Shown: positions 41,459-48,946 of the stretch, piece by piece | How positions within the stretch are numbered: position 1 is the stretch's first letter | How the letters are laid out: each line of letters starts with the position of its first letter | Source: Streptomyces sp. NK15101 | GTDB lineage: Bacteria; Actinomycetota; Actinomycetes; Streptomycetales; Streptomycetaceae | Assembly: GCF_020400725.1 (NCBI RefSeq) | Contig: NZ_JAINVG010000031.1 | Coordinates: forward strand, 19,326 to 83,325 | Direction of reading: 5' to 3' | DNA length: 64,000 nt | Notes under the pieces: generated by a model | Databases searched by the model: none | What the model saw: only the letters and a program-made list of their open reading frames with translations | Told to the model about the DNA's origin: nothing | Made by a program: the position numbers and the translations under genes

Positions 41459-42004
41459 TCAGTCGTCGCGCAGCGCGGACAGCGCCTCGTCCACCAGCCG
41501 GGCCTCGTCGTCGGACATCGCCATCCGGGCCTTGGTCTGCTCCGGCGTCACCGGCTGGTAGGAGCCGGTGACGAAGACGACGGCCTGCCCGGCGGCGTCG
41601 GTGATCTGGGCGTGTGCCGTGTGCGGGCCCTTGTCGCCCGCCACCGCGTCGGTGCTCGCCGTGCAGCGGTACGTGGCGCCGATCCGGAGGGGCTCGACGT
41701 AGCGGGTGCGCATGCTGGTGGTGAAGACCGAGACGCCCAGGCGGAGCACCAGCAGATTGCCCATGATCTCGTCGCAGACCGTGGCGGACATCCCGCCGTG
41801 CACCACGCCCGGGTAGGACTCGAAGGTGCGGTCGAACTCGAGGGTGCATTCGATGCCGCCGTCCGGCGTGTGCCGGAACTGGAGCCGCAGACCGCGCTCG
41901 TTGGCCGGCGAGCAGCCGAAGCACTGGTAGTCCGGCAGGACCCGCCAGGGCAGCTCGACCGGCTCGCCGCCCCGCGGGTCCGCCTCCGTGGTGGGCGCGG
42001 TCAC
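41459..42004 (-). CDS. Hot-dog thioesterase (PaaI-like)
   Basis: 181 residues from GTG 42004, overlapping the stop of 42001-42792 (GTGA). Hot-dog thioesterase: CFGCSPANERGLRLQF at the N-terminus, catalytic region YPGVVHGGMSATVCDEIMGN and VFTTSMRTRYVEPLRIG. It probably releases the mature acyl chain from the ACP or removes stalled chains. Related THEM4/PaaI enzymes act on acyl-CoA, so CoA substrates are also possible. Confidence 0.87.
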   Translation of the reverse strand: MTAPTTEADPRGGEPVELPWRVLPDYQCFGCSPANERGLRLQFRHTPDGGIECTLEFDRTFESYPGVVHGGMSATVCDEIMGNLLVLRLGVSVFTTSMRTRYVEPLRIGATYRCTASTDAVAGDKGPHTAHAQITDAAGQAVVFVTGSYQPVTPEQTKARMAMSDDEARLVDEALSALRDD

Positions 42005-42792
42005 GCGGCGATCACCTCGGCCAGCGCGCGGCGGACCTTGCCGTTGCTCGACAGGTCCATGTCCACGATGGTGCCGAACACCTTGCGGATCTTCCCCTGG
42101 AGCTCCAGCAGCTCGTCGGCGTCGGCGATGCGCTCCAGGAACAGCTCGAAGGCGGTGTCGATGGTCTCGTGGTCCTCCAGCTCGGTCAGCTCGCTCTTGA
42201 AGATGCCCACGGGGTGCTTGATGCGCTTGTCCGAGGTGTAGACGTAGAGCGTCTCGAGGACCGAGGCCGTCTCCTCGGGGTGCCGGAGCAGCCGCTCCTT
42301 GCAGTAGTGGATGAACTCGCGGGCGTGCCCGGCCTCGTCCCGGCTGGCGTTCAGGAGAAGGGTGTTGAGGACCGGCTCGTCGACCGCGCTCGCCACCCTG
42401 CGGTAGATGTGGTTCACCGTCAGCTCGGAGATGATGTTGGTGGCCAGGGTCGCGGACGGGGTGATGCCCGGGGCGTACGGGGCCCGCATGGCCGCCACCG
42501 CCGCGTCGTCCACCTTCTCGCCGATGGCGTCGAGCCAGGCCTTGAACATGTAGTGGTGCTGGACCTCCTGGTTGCCCCAGACCACGGCGAAGGTCGAGAA
42601 GTCGTAGTCGTCGACGAACTCGTTGAGGAAGCCGTGCACGGCGGCGATGACGTTCGACTCGCCCATCACGGCGCTCTTGGCGATCGTCACGTACTCGGGC
42701 TTGACCTTGTCCTTGTCGACGGCGGAGAAGTCGATGTCGGTCAGCTTCCAGTGGTTGCGCTCGTACTGCGTGAAGACGTCGTAACTGTGCAT
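42001..42792 (-). CDS. Ferritin-like di-iron oxidase/desaturase-like protein
   Basis: 263 residues, ATG 42792 after AAGGGATG. All-helical. It carries a complete carboxylate-bridged di-iron pattern: Glu in MGESN, E-x-x-H in NQEVQHHYMF, Glu in ISELTVNHIYR and E-x-x-H in DEAGHAREF. It is not close to the second di-iron enzyme of the cluster (39369-40271). It could be a second desaturase, an acetylenase-like enzyme, a hydroxylase or an N-oxygenase; sequence alone does not decide. Confidence 0.78.
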   Translation of the reverse strand: MHSYDVFTQYERNHWKLTDIDFSAVDKDKVKPEYVTIAKSAVMGESNVIAAVHGFLNEFVDDYDFSTFAVVWGNQEVQHHYMFKAWLDAIGEKVDDAAVAAMRAPYAPGITPSATLATNIISELTVNHIYRRVASAVDEPVLNTLLLNASRDEAGHAREFIHYCKERLLRHPEETASVLETLYVYTSDKRIKHPVGIFKSELTELEDHETIDTAFELFLERIADADELLELQGKIRKVFGTIVDMDLSSNGKVRRALAEVIAA

Positions 42793-42839
42793 CGGTTCAT
42801 CCCTTGGTCGTGGCAGTGAGCTGCGGCGGTGAGCCGGTT

Positions 42840-44516
42840 TCAGCGGCCGTTCGCGAAGTCGCTCCTGGCGGCGAGCCGCTGGAGCTTTCCGCTGGTGGTA
42901 CGCGGCAAGGTGTCCGGGGCCACGAGCACGACGTGCAGGTCGTGCAGGCCCAGGGCCTTGCGGACCAGGGCGCGCAGGCGCTCGGCCGAGGCGGGGTGCT
43001 CCGCCTCGGGGCGGTCGGTCTCCGCGACGAGGACCATGAACTCCCGCTCGCCGTGCCGCTCCTGGCCGCGGTCGCGCTCCTGGTGGACGAAGGCCACGCA
43101 GCGGCGTCGGTGCACGGCCTCGTCGGTCCGTACGGCGCTCTCGACGTCGTCCGGGTAGTAGTTGTCGCCGCGCAGGATGAGCATCTCCTTGCGGCGCCCG
43201 GTGATGTGCAGTTCGCCGTCGGCGAGGTAGCCGAGGTCGCCGGTGCGCAGCCAGCCGTCGGCGGTGAACGGCTGGGTCAGGGTGCCGGCGTCGTCGACGT
43301 ACCCCGCCGTGACGGACGGGCCGCGCAGCTGCACCTCGCCGACCGACCGGTCGTCGAGCGCGACGCCGCCGTCGCTGTCCGGATCGGCGATCCGGAGGTC
43401 CATCCCGAGCACCGGGCGGCCGACGCCGACCAGGCCGCGCGCCCCCGGTGCCGTCCGCTCGACCGGTACGGCGACGCCCCGCTCGGCGAGCGCCGCGCGG
43501 TCCACCCAGTCGAAGCGCGGACCGCGCCCGAGCGGTGGGAAGGTCACCGCGAGCGTCGCCTCCGCCAGGCCGTACACGGTCAGCATCACGCGCGGGTCGA
43601 AACCGGCCGGGGCGAAGTGCCCGAAGAACGTCTCGAGCGAGTCCACGGCGATCGGTTCGGCTCCGTTGAACGCCACCCGCCAGCGGGACAGGTCGTACGA
43701 CGCGGCCTCGTCGGCCGGCACGGCCTCCACCAGGTAGTCGTAGGCGAAGTTGGGCATCGGGCTGACGGTGTAGCCGCCGTCGGCGAACTGCCGCAGCCAG
43801 CCCGCGGGGTCCTTGACGAAGGCCGAGGGCCGCCAGATGGTGCAGGGCACGCCGGTCAGGATGCCGGTGAGCGTGCCGAACAGGCCCATGTCGTGGAAGA
43901 GCGGCAGCCAGCTGGAGTTCCTGTCGGCGGGCGTGAGCCTGATCCCGTCGCGGATCGCGCGCAGGGTGGCGAGGACGTTGGCGTGGGTCAGACGGACGCC
44001 CTTGGGGTGCGAGGTGCTGCCCGAGGTGTACTGGAGGACGATCTCGCACTCGGCGGCCACGTCCGCGCCGCTCACCTCGTCCGCCTCGTCCTGTCCGCCC
44101 TGGGCCAGGATCTCGGCCGCCCCGAGCACCCGGCGGCCCGGGAGCGCCTCCTCGATGAAGGGCAGCATCTTGGCGAGGCGGCTCGAGACCACCACGTCCT
44201 TGATCCCGGCGTCGTCGAGCACGCCGACCAGCCGGGCGGCGCCCTCCCGCGAGTGCATCGGCAGCGGACACACGCACGCGCCGAGGCGGCTGAGCGCGAA
44301 GAGGATCAGCAGGAAGTCCGGCTCGTTGGTGGACAGCGCGCCGACGCGGTCTCCCCTTCCTATGCCCAGGCCTTGCAGGTGTGCCGCGATCCGCCGGGAC
44401 CGCGCGCTCAGTTCGGTCAGGCTCAGCGCTGTCCTGTCGGCCGGGAAATCAACGGTGACCTCCCCGTGTTCGACGGCGATCTCGTCAAGGGCGGTGTGCA
44501 GTGTCGGTTCGTCCAT
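42840..44516 (-). CDS. Fatty-acyl-AMP ligase (FAAL)
   Basis: 558 residues from ATG 44516 (GAGGGGG upstream). Adenylate-forming enzyme with the ATP loop YTSGSTSHPKGVRL (about 175), the FAAL-type SWLPLFHDMGLFG (about 212), FNGAEPI, YGLAEATLAVTF and LRTGDLGYLADGELHITGR near the C-terminal hinge. FAALs activate a free fatty acid as acyl-AMP and pass it to an ACP rather than CoA. This makes it the entry point of the pathway, with the cluster ACP as partner. Confidence 0.92.
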   Translation of the reverse strand: MDEPTLHTALDEIAVEHGEVTVDFPADRTALSLTELSARSRRIAAHLQGLGIGRGDRVGALSTNEPDFLLILFALSRLGACVCPLPMHSREGAARLVGVLDDAGIKDVVVSSRLAKMLPFIEEALPGRRVLGAAEILAQGGQDEADEVSGADVAAECEIVLQYTSGSTSHPKGVRLTHANVLATLRAIRDGIRLTPADRNSSWLPLFHDMGLFGTLTGILTGVPCTIWRPSAFVKDPAGWLRQFADGGYTVSPMPNFAYDYLVEAVPADEAASYDLSRWRVAFNGAEPIAVDSLETFFGHFAPAGFDPRVMLTVYGLAEATLAVTFPPLGRGPRFDWVDRAALAERGVAVPVERTAPGARGLVGVGRPVLGMDLRIADPDSDGGVALDDRSVGEVQLRGPSVTAGYVDDAGTLTQPFTADGWLRTGDLGYLADGELHITGRRKEMLILRGDNYYPDDVESAVRTDEAVHRRRCVAFVHQERDRGQERHGEREFMVLVAETDRPEAEHPASAERLRALVRKALGLHDLHVVLVAPDTLPRTTSGKLQRLAARSDFANGR

Positions 44517-44556
44517 CGGCTTCCCCCTCTCGTACGACGGCGTACGACGGCATGCG

Positions 44557-45375
44557 TCACCAGGACGTCCATGCCGCCCGTACGGCGTTGATGTCGATGC
44601 CACTGGTGTCGTCGTCGACCAGTGGCCTTGCGTGTGTCGAGGTGCTGGGGCGCAGCTCCCAACGGCCGTCGGTGCCGGTGTGGTGCGGCGTCCACCAGGA
44701 GAGGCGGACGGCGGCGGGCACCGTTGCCGCGGTGACCGCCAGGTGACGGCCGCCGAGGTCCACCACGCGCGTGCGCAGTCCGGCCGGCCGGCCGCGCCAG
44801 GTGGCCTCGGCCCACTGCCGGCCGGGGTGGCCGGTGAAGTGGATCGTGGAGAGTCCGGCGCGCAGCCCGTGTCCGAGCGCCTTGGCCACGCTCTCCTTGG
44901 CCGCCCACAGGCGCCGTGCCCCGTCCGGTTCGGAGAGGAGCGCGCGATCGGCGCCGCCGCAGAAGCGGTCGGCGACCTCGCGCAGCGCGTCCTCTCCGGT
45001 GTCCTCGACGTCGATCCCGCACGGGCCGGTGCCGAGCACCAGCGCGAGCAGCCCGCTGTCGTGACTGACGTTGAAGCACGGCCACCGCGTCGGCGTCCCG
45101 GCGGGCCGTGGGCGGCCGTCGGCGTCGGTGACGACGGACACCCGGTGCGCGGGCAGGCCGGTGGCCCGGCTCAGGACGGCCCGGACGAGCAGCCGGGACG
45201 CCTGTGCCTGGGTGCGCCTGCGGCCCGGAGCGTACCGGTCGCGCAGCGCCGCGCGCTCCGGCTCGGGCAGCTCGGGCGGGCCCTGTTCCGCCGCCGCGTA
45301 CACGGCGGACAGAGCCGCGAGGTGGATGTGGAGGGATGGGGCATGGTGCGGTCCGGCGCCCGTTGGTGGTGCCAT
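44557..45375 (-). CDS. Sfp-type 4'-phosphopantetheinyl transferase
   Basis: 272 residues, ATG 45375. Sfp-type signatures: FNVSHD, GIDVED (about 117) and WAAKESVAKALG (about 160), the magnesium- and CoA-binding motifs. It converts apo-ACP to holo-ACP. The C-terminal 60 residues are an extension beyond the minimal fold. Its place between P450 and FAAL genes marks it as dedicated to the cluster ACP. Confidence 0.92.
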   Translation of the reverse strand: MAPPTGAGPHHAPSLHIHLAALSAVYAAAEQGPPELPEPERAALRDRYAPGRRRTQAQASRLLVRAVLSRATGLPAHRVSVVTDADGRPRPAGTPTRWPCFNVSHDSGLLALVLGTGPCGIDVEDTGEDALREVADRFCGGADRALLSEPDGARRLWAAKESVAKALGHGLRAGLSTIHFTGHPGRQWAEATWRGRPAGLRTRVVDLGGRHLAVTAATVPAAVRLSWWTPHHTGTDGRWELRPSTSTHARPLVDDDTSGIDINAVRAAWTSW

Positions 45376-45401
45376 GTGGTCCCCGCCGGCGGTGCCGTGG
45401 A

Positions 45402-46652
45402 CTATGCCGGTGTCCGACCGCCGGCCGTGGCGGGCAGCGTGGCAAGTCCGCGGAACTGCAGGTTGTCGGCGCGCCAGTGGTACGGGCGGGCCTCGTCCAG
45501 TGCGAGTTCGGGCACCCGGCTGGTCAACTCCCGCAGGACGCAGGCCCCTTCCAGTCTGGCCAGGCCGGCCCCGATGCAGAAGTGCACGCCGGTGCCGAGC
45601 GCCACGTGCCCGGTCTCGGTGCGGGTCACGTCGATGCGGTCCGGGTCGCTGAAGTGCGCCGGGTCGCGGTTGGCCGATCCCCTTACCAGGTAGACCAGTT
45701 GGCCTTCCTTGATGGCCGTGCCGTGCAGTTCGATGTCGCGGGTGACCAGGCGGTGGGTGAGCTGCACCGGGCCGTCCCAGCGGAGGATCTCCTCCACGGC
45801 GGCCGGGATGAGCTGCGGCTGGGCCTTGATCAGCTCCCACTGGTCCCGCTGGGTGAGGAGCCCGCGCAGCCCGTTGCCCATCATGTCGACGGAGGTCTCG
45901 TACGTGGCCACCAACAGCAGCAGCAGGTTCGAGCAGAGCTCCTCGTCGCCGAGCCGCTCGCCGTCCTCCTCGGCCTGCACCAGGCGGGAGATCAGGTCGT
46001 CCTTGGGGTCCCGTCTGCGCTCGGCGATCACCGCGCCCAGGTAGTCCATCATCTGCTGCAGCGACCGGACCGCCGGACCTTGCGTGCCGAGCAGGTCGGG
46101 GGCTCCGCCGAGGAAGATCTTGATGGTGTCGCACCACTGGGTGATGAGCGCACCGTCCTCCTCGGGAAGGTCGTAGAGGGCGAGGAGCACACCGGCCGGC
46201 ACCGCGTAGCTGAGGTCGGGGATCAGGTCGAAGCCGTCCGCCTTCTCCAGCATGGCGTCGACGAGCCGGGTCACGATCCCCGCCACCCGCGGTTCGAGCA
46301 GCCGTACGTCGCGCGGGCTGAAGCCCTGGTTCATCAGCTTGCGCACCCGGGTGTGCTGGGGCGGGTCGAGCATCCACATCCACTGCTCGGCGAGCGAGAG
46401 GAAGCGCCTCATCGCGGGAGAGGGATCGGCCCCGCCACGGGCGGCGAGGAGGTGGATGCGCCGGGACGAGAAGGTCTCGTGATCGCGCAGCGCCGCGTTC
46501 ACGTCGTCGTAGCGGGTCAGCAGGAAGCCGTTGAGCTGGTCGTCCCAGTGCACCGGATCGTGCTCGCGCAGCAGCGCGTACGTGGGATAGGGGTCGGCGA
46601 AGACCTCAGGGGTGAGCAGCTTGAGGCCACTGGTGGGGAGTTCGACGGACAT
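45402..46652 (-). CDS. Cytochrome P450
   Basis: 416 residues, ATG 46652 after GAGGGGAG. Soluble bacterial P450: N-terminal FADPYPTYALLREHDPVHW, MLDPPQHTRVRKLMNQGFSP, I-helix VATYETSVD, EEILR (ExxR), and haem ligand Cys in ALGTGVHFCIGAGLARLE. The I-helix has ATYET where A-G-x-[DE]-T is usual, and the haem loop starts with Leu rather than Phe; both occur in active enzymes. Expected to oxidise the lipid product. No ferredoxin gene is adjacent. Confidence 0.94.
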   Translation of the reverse strand: MSVELPTSGLKLLTPEVFADPYPTYALLREHDPVHWDDQLNGFLLTRYDDVNAALRDHETFSSRRIHLLAARGGADPSPAMRRFLSLAEQWMWMLDPPQHTRVRKLMNQGFSPRDVRLLEPRVAGIVTRLVDAMLEKADGFDLIPDLSYAVPAGVLLALYDLPEEDGALITQWCDTIKIFLGGAPDLLGTQGPAVRSLQQMMDYLGAVIAERRRDPKDDLISRLVQAEEDGERLGDEELCSNLLLLLVATYETSVDMMGNGLRGLLTQRDQWELIKAQPQLIPAAVEEILRWDGPVQLTHRLVTRDIELHGTAIKEGQLVYLVRGSANRDPAHFSDPDRIDVTRTETGHVALGTGVHFCIGAGLARLEGACVLRELTSRVPELALDEARPYHWRADNLQFRGLATLPATAGGRTPA

Positions 46653-46655
46653 GGG

Positions 46656-47090
46656 TCAACTCCCCTCGTCCGCAGGGGCGTTCAGCAGGCCGTCGGCCAT
46701 CGTGCGGGGCATCTCGGCGATGCCGGTGCCGGTCAGCACGGGAGTGCCGGCGCCGTTGACCACGCTGATCTCGCAGGTGATCAGCGCCTGGTCCGCGGGC
46801 GGCTCCACGGCCTCGGCGGAGTCTTCCCCGGCGTCGGTCCCGGTGGCGCGGACGGTCGCCGTGACGGTGTCGCCCGCGTAGACCGGGGCGAGGAAGGTGA
46901 GGGAGAGGTCCCTCATGTGCACGCCGGGCTCGGCGAGCAGGGGAACCACGGAGAGGGTGAGCGCACCCTGGGCCATCCGGCGGTCGCCGTGTCCACCCAT
47001 GTGGTGCGCGCCCAGGTCGCCGGTGAGGCGAGCGCAGACGTCGATGTCTTCGGCGCGTAACGTGCGCGTGTTGGTGCGGGTGGTGCTCAC
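46656..47090 (-). CDS. MaoC-like hot-dog dehydratase/hydratase
   Basis: 144 residues from GTG 47090. Single hot-dog domain of the MaoC group: ARLTGDLGAHHMGGHGDRRM resembles the D-x-x-x-x-H catalytic segment, followed by AQGALTLSVVPLL and LSLTFLAPVYAGDTVTATV. A second, shorter hot-dog protein is encoded just upstream (47141-47533). Together they recall HadA/HadB-type heterodimers that dehydrate 3-hydroxyacyl-ACP. Direction and substrate are inferred. Confidence 0.75.
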   Translation of the reverse strand: MSTTRTNTRTLRAEDIDVCARLTGDLGAHHMGGHGDRRMAQGALTLSVVPLLAEPGVHMRDLSLTFLAPVYAGDTVTATVRATGTDAGEDSAEAVEPPADQALITCEISVVNGAGTPVLTGTGIAEMPRTMADGLLNAPADEGS

Positions 47091-47140
47091 GGCAGAACCA
47101 TCCGTTCTCTCGAAGCGCTGTGCGTGACGATCGCTGCGGG

Positions 47141-47533
47141 TTACGCGCTGACGATGAGGCCCTTGCTGCGGCCGGTGATCACGACCTCGTCCCCGCACCG
47201 GATGCGTGCGTCGAAGGCGATCTTGGTCATCCCGTCGGTCGGCTCCAGGCGGGTGACCTCCAACTCGGCGACGATCTCCTCGTTGCGCCCCAGCGGCCGG
47301 GTGGCCCGCCAGTCCATGCGCTGCGAGAGGTAGTCGAGGTCACCGCCGAGCTTGGTCAACGGCGCGACGGTCAGTACGTACGGCAGGTGCTCGGGCAGCG
47401 ATTCGGTCGGCGCGCCCGCCAACTCGTAGTAGTCGTGCACCTCTTGGTCGGTGTACTGCTTGGCCCAGGTCAGCACGGTGCCGACGGAGATGTCTCCGTG
47501 GACGGCGTTCTTGATGGCGATGGACGACAACAT
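47141..47533 (-). CDS. MaoC/HadA-like hot-dog protein, first gene of the lipid cluster
   Basis: 130 residues, ATG 47533 after GGAGGGG. Hot-dog-like: VGTVLTWAKQYTDQEVHDYY, LPYVLTVAPLTKLGGDLDYL, LGRNEEIVAELEVTRLE, VVITGRSKGLIV. No catalytic Asp/His pair stands out, so it may be the non-catalytic partner of the 46656-47090 protein. It opens the ten-gene leftward operon; a perfect palindrome lies 43 bp upstream. Confidence 0.72.
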   Translation of the reverse strand: MLSSIAIKNAVHGDISVGTVLTWAKQYTDQEVHDYYELAGAPTESLPEHLPYVLTVAPLTKLGGDLDYLSQRMDWRATRPLGRNEEIVAELEVTRLEPTDGMTKIAFDARIRCGDEVVITGRSKGLIVSA

Positions 47534-47575
47534 CCCCTCCAGTACGGGAGACCGACGTGGCGAAAGATGGCCGGT

Positions 47576-47597
47576 CGCTACCTACTGGTAGGTAGCG
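47576..47597. promoter_or_regulatory. Palindromic operator upstream of the lipid cluster
   Basis: Perfect inverted repeat CGCTACCTAC (47576-47585) / GTAGGTAGCG (47588-47597) with TG between, typical of TetR-family operators (ACC...GGT core). It differs from the operator at 26096. No regulator gene is in the cluster. The rest of 47534-47743 shows no gene. Confidence 0.65.
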
Positions 47598-47743
47598 GCC
47601 CGTTCGAATCATGCCTCACGGGGCGGTCGCGCGTGAAGGCGTTCCATGATTGTGCCCTGCGTCACATGTGGCCTGATCGCTGCCGCGCCGGGACCGCTCG
47701 CACCGGACCGGACCGGGGACGGCCGGGGCGAGCCGGATCGGCC

Positions 47744-48946
47744 TCAGCCGACGAAGTGGAACGCCGGCCGGGGGTGCATCAGGAAGTCGTGGTGGGAGAT
47801 GTTCCACGCGTACGCGCCCGCCAGGGCGAACGCCACCCGGTCCCCCGCCCGCAGCCCCGGCGCCGGAACGTGCCGGGCGAGGAGGTCCTTGGGGGTGCAC
47901 AGCTGGCCGGTGAGGGTGACCGTTCCGGACCGGGCGGCGGGCCGGGGCCACGGGTGGGGCCAGGCGTCCACGGGCAGCACCGAACAGGGCTGGTCGTGGC
48001 CCTTGGTCGCGGGGGTGCGCAGGTGGTGGGTGCCGCCGCGCACCACGGCGAAGTCCTCGCCGTGGCTGCGCTTCACGTCCAGGACCTCGGTGGCGTACCA
48101 GCCGCAGTACGCGCTCAGGGCACGGCCCGGCTCGATGCGCAGGGTCAGGTCCGGGTGGTCCTCCACGAGGCGGGCGAGGCCCTTGCCGTAGGTGGACCAG
48201 TCGAAGCGGCGGTCGGGGGTCGTGTAGTCGACGTGCATGCCGCCGCCGACGTTCACCTCGGCGAGGCGGACGCGGTGGCGGCCCGCGAGCTCCGTGGCCC
48301 AGCCGACCACCGACCCGGCGACGCCGATCTGCTCCTCCGCCTCCAGGCCGCTGGCCAGGTGGGCGTGGACGCCCAGGAGCCGCAGGTGCGGGAGCGTACC
48401 GCCGGTCAGCAGGGCGACGGCGGTGTCGGCGTCCGAGGGATCGAGGCCGAACGGGGTCGGCCGGCCGCCCATGGCGAGCGAGCTGCCCTCCAGGGAGGCG
48501 GCGGACAGCGGCAGGTTGAAGCGGAGGAGGACGCCGACCGGTGTGTCCGGTGCCCGGCGGGCGGCCAGATCGGCGAGCACGCCCAGTTCGTGGAGGCTCT
48601 CGACGTGGAAGCGCTCCACGCCGAGGTCCAGGGCCGCGCTGATCTCGGCCGGGGTCTTGCCGGGGCCGCCGAAGGCCAGGGGCCGTCCTGGAACCGCGCG
48701 GTTCACGTGGGCCAGCTCGCCGCCCGACGACACCTCGTAGCCGTCGGCGTACGGCGCGAGGGCGGCGAGCAGCTCCGGTTCGGGGTTGGCCTTGGCGGCG
48801 TAGTAGAGCTCGACGCGCTCGGGCAGCGCGGCCCGTACGGACGCGGCGTGCTCGCGCAGCGCCGCCAGGTCGTAGACGTAGGCGGGCAGGCCGTCGGAGG
48901 GCAGGTCGAGGACGAGGTCGCGCACCGGGCGGGTGAGGGCGGTCAT
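47744..48946 (-). CDS. pvsE: PLP-dependent decarboxylase, PvsE-like (siderophore)
   Basis: 400 residues, ATG 48946, overlapping the previous gene by 4 bp. Fold-III (alanine racemase/DAP decarboxylase) enzyme: PLP Lys52 in YYAAKANPEP, GGPGKTPAEI, VNVGGGMHVDY, IEPGRALSAYCG, and active-site Cys in GQLCTPKDLL; it ends YAWNISHHDFLMHPRPAFHF. In vibrioferrin synthesis PvsE decarboxylates a citryl-serine intermediate to the ethanolamine derivative; SbnH and FslC are relatives. It is the last gene of the five-gene operon, exactly where pvsE lies. Confidence 0.86.
   Translation of the reverse strand: MTALTRPVRDLVLDLPSDGLPAYVYDLAALREHAASVRAALPERVELYYAAKANPEPELLAALAPYADGYEVSSGGELAHVNRAVPGRPLAFGGPGKTPAEISAALDLGVERFHVESLHELGVLADLAARRAPDTPVGVLLRFNLPLSAASLEGSSLAMGGRPTPFGLDPSDADTAVALLTGGTLPHLRLLGVHAHLASGLEAEEQIGVAGSVVGWATELAGRHRVRLAEVNVGGGMHVDYTTPDRRFDWSTYGKGLARLVEDHPDLTLRIEPGRALSAYCGWYATEVLDVKRSHGEDFAVVRGGTHHLRTPATKGHDQPCSVLPVDAWPHPWPRPAARSGTVTLTGQLCTPKDLLARHVPAPGLRAGDRVAFALAGAYAWNISHHDFLMHPRPAFHFVG

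Noticed and set aside
39369..41924. 851-codon minus-strand frame as one fused protein
   Set aside because: Only the last 300 codons match a desaturase; the rest is a shadow of the methyltransferase, ACP and thioesterase genes.
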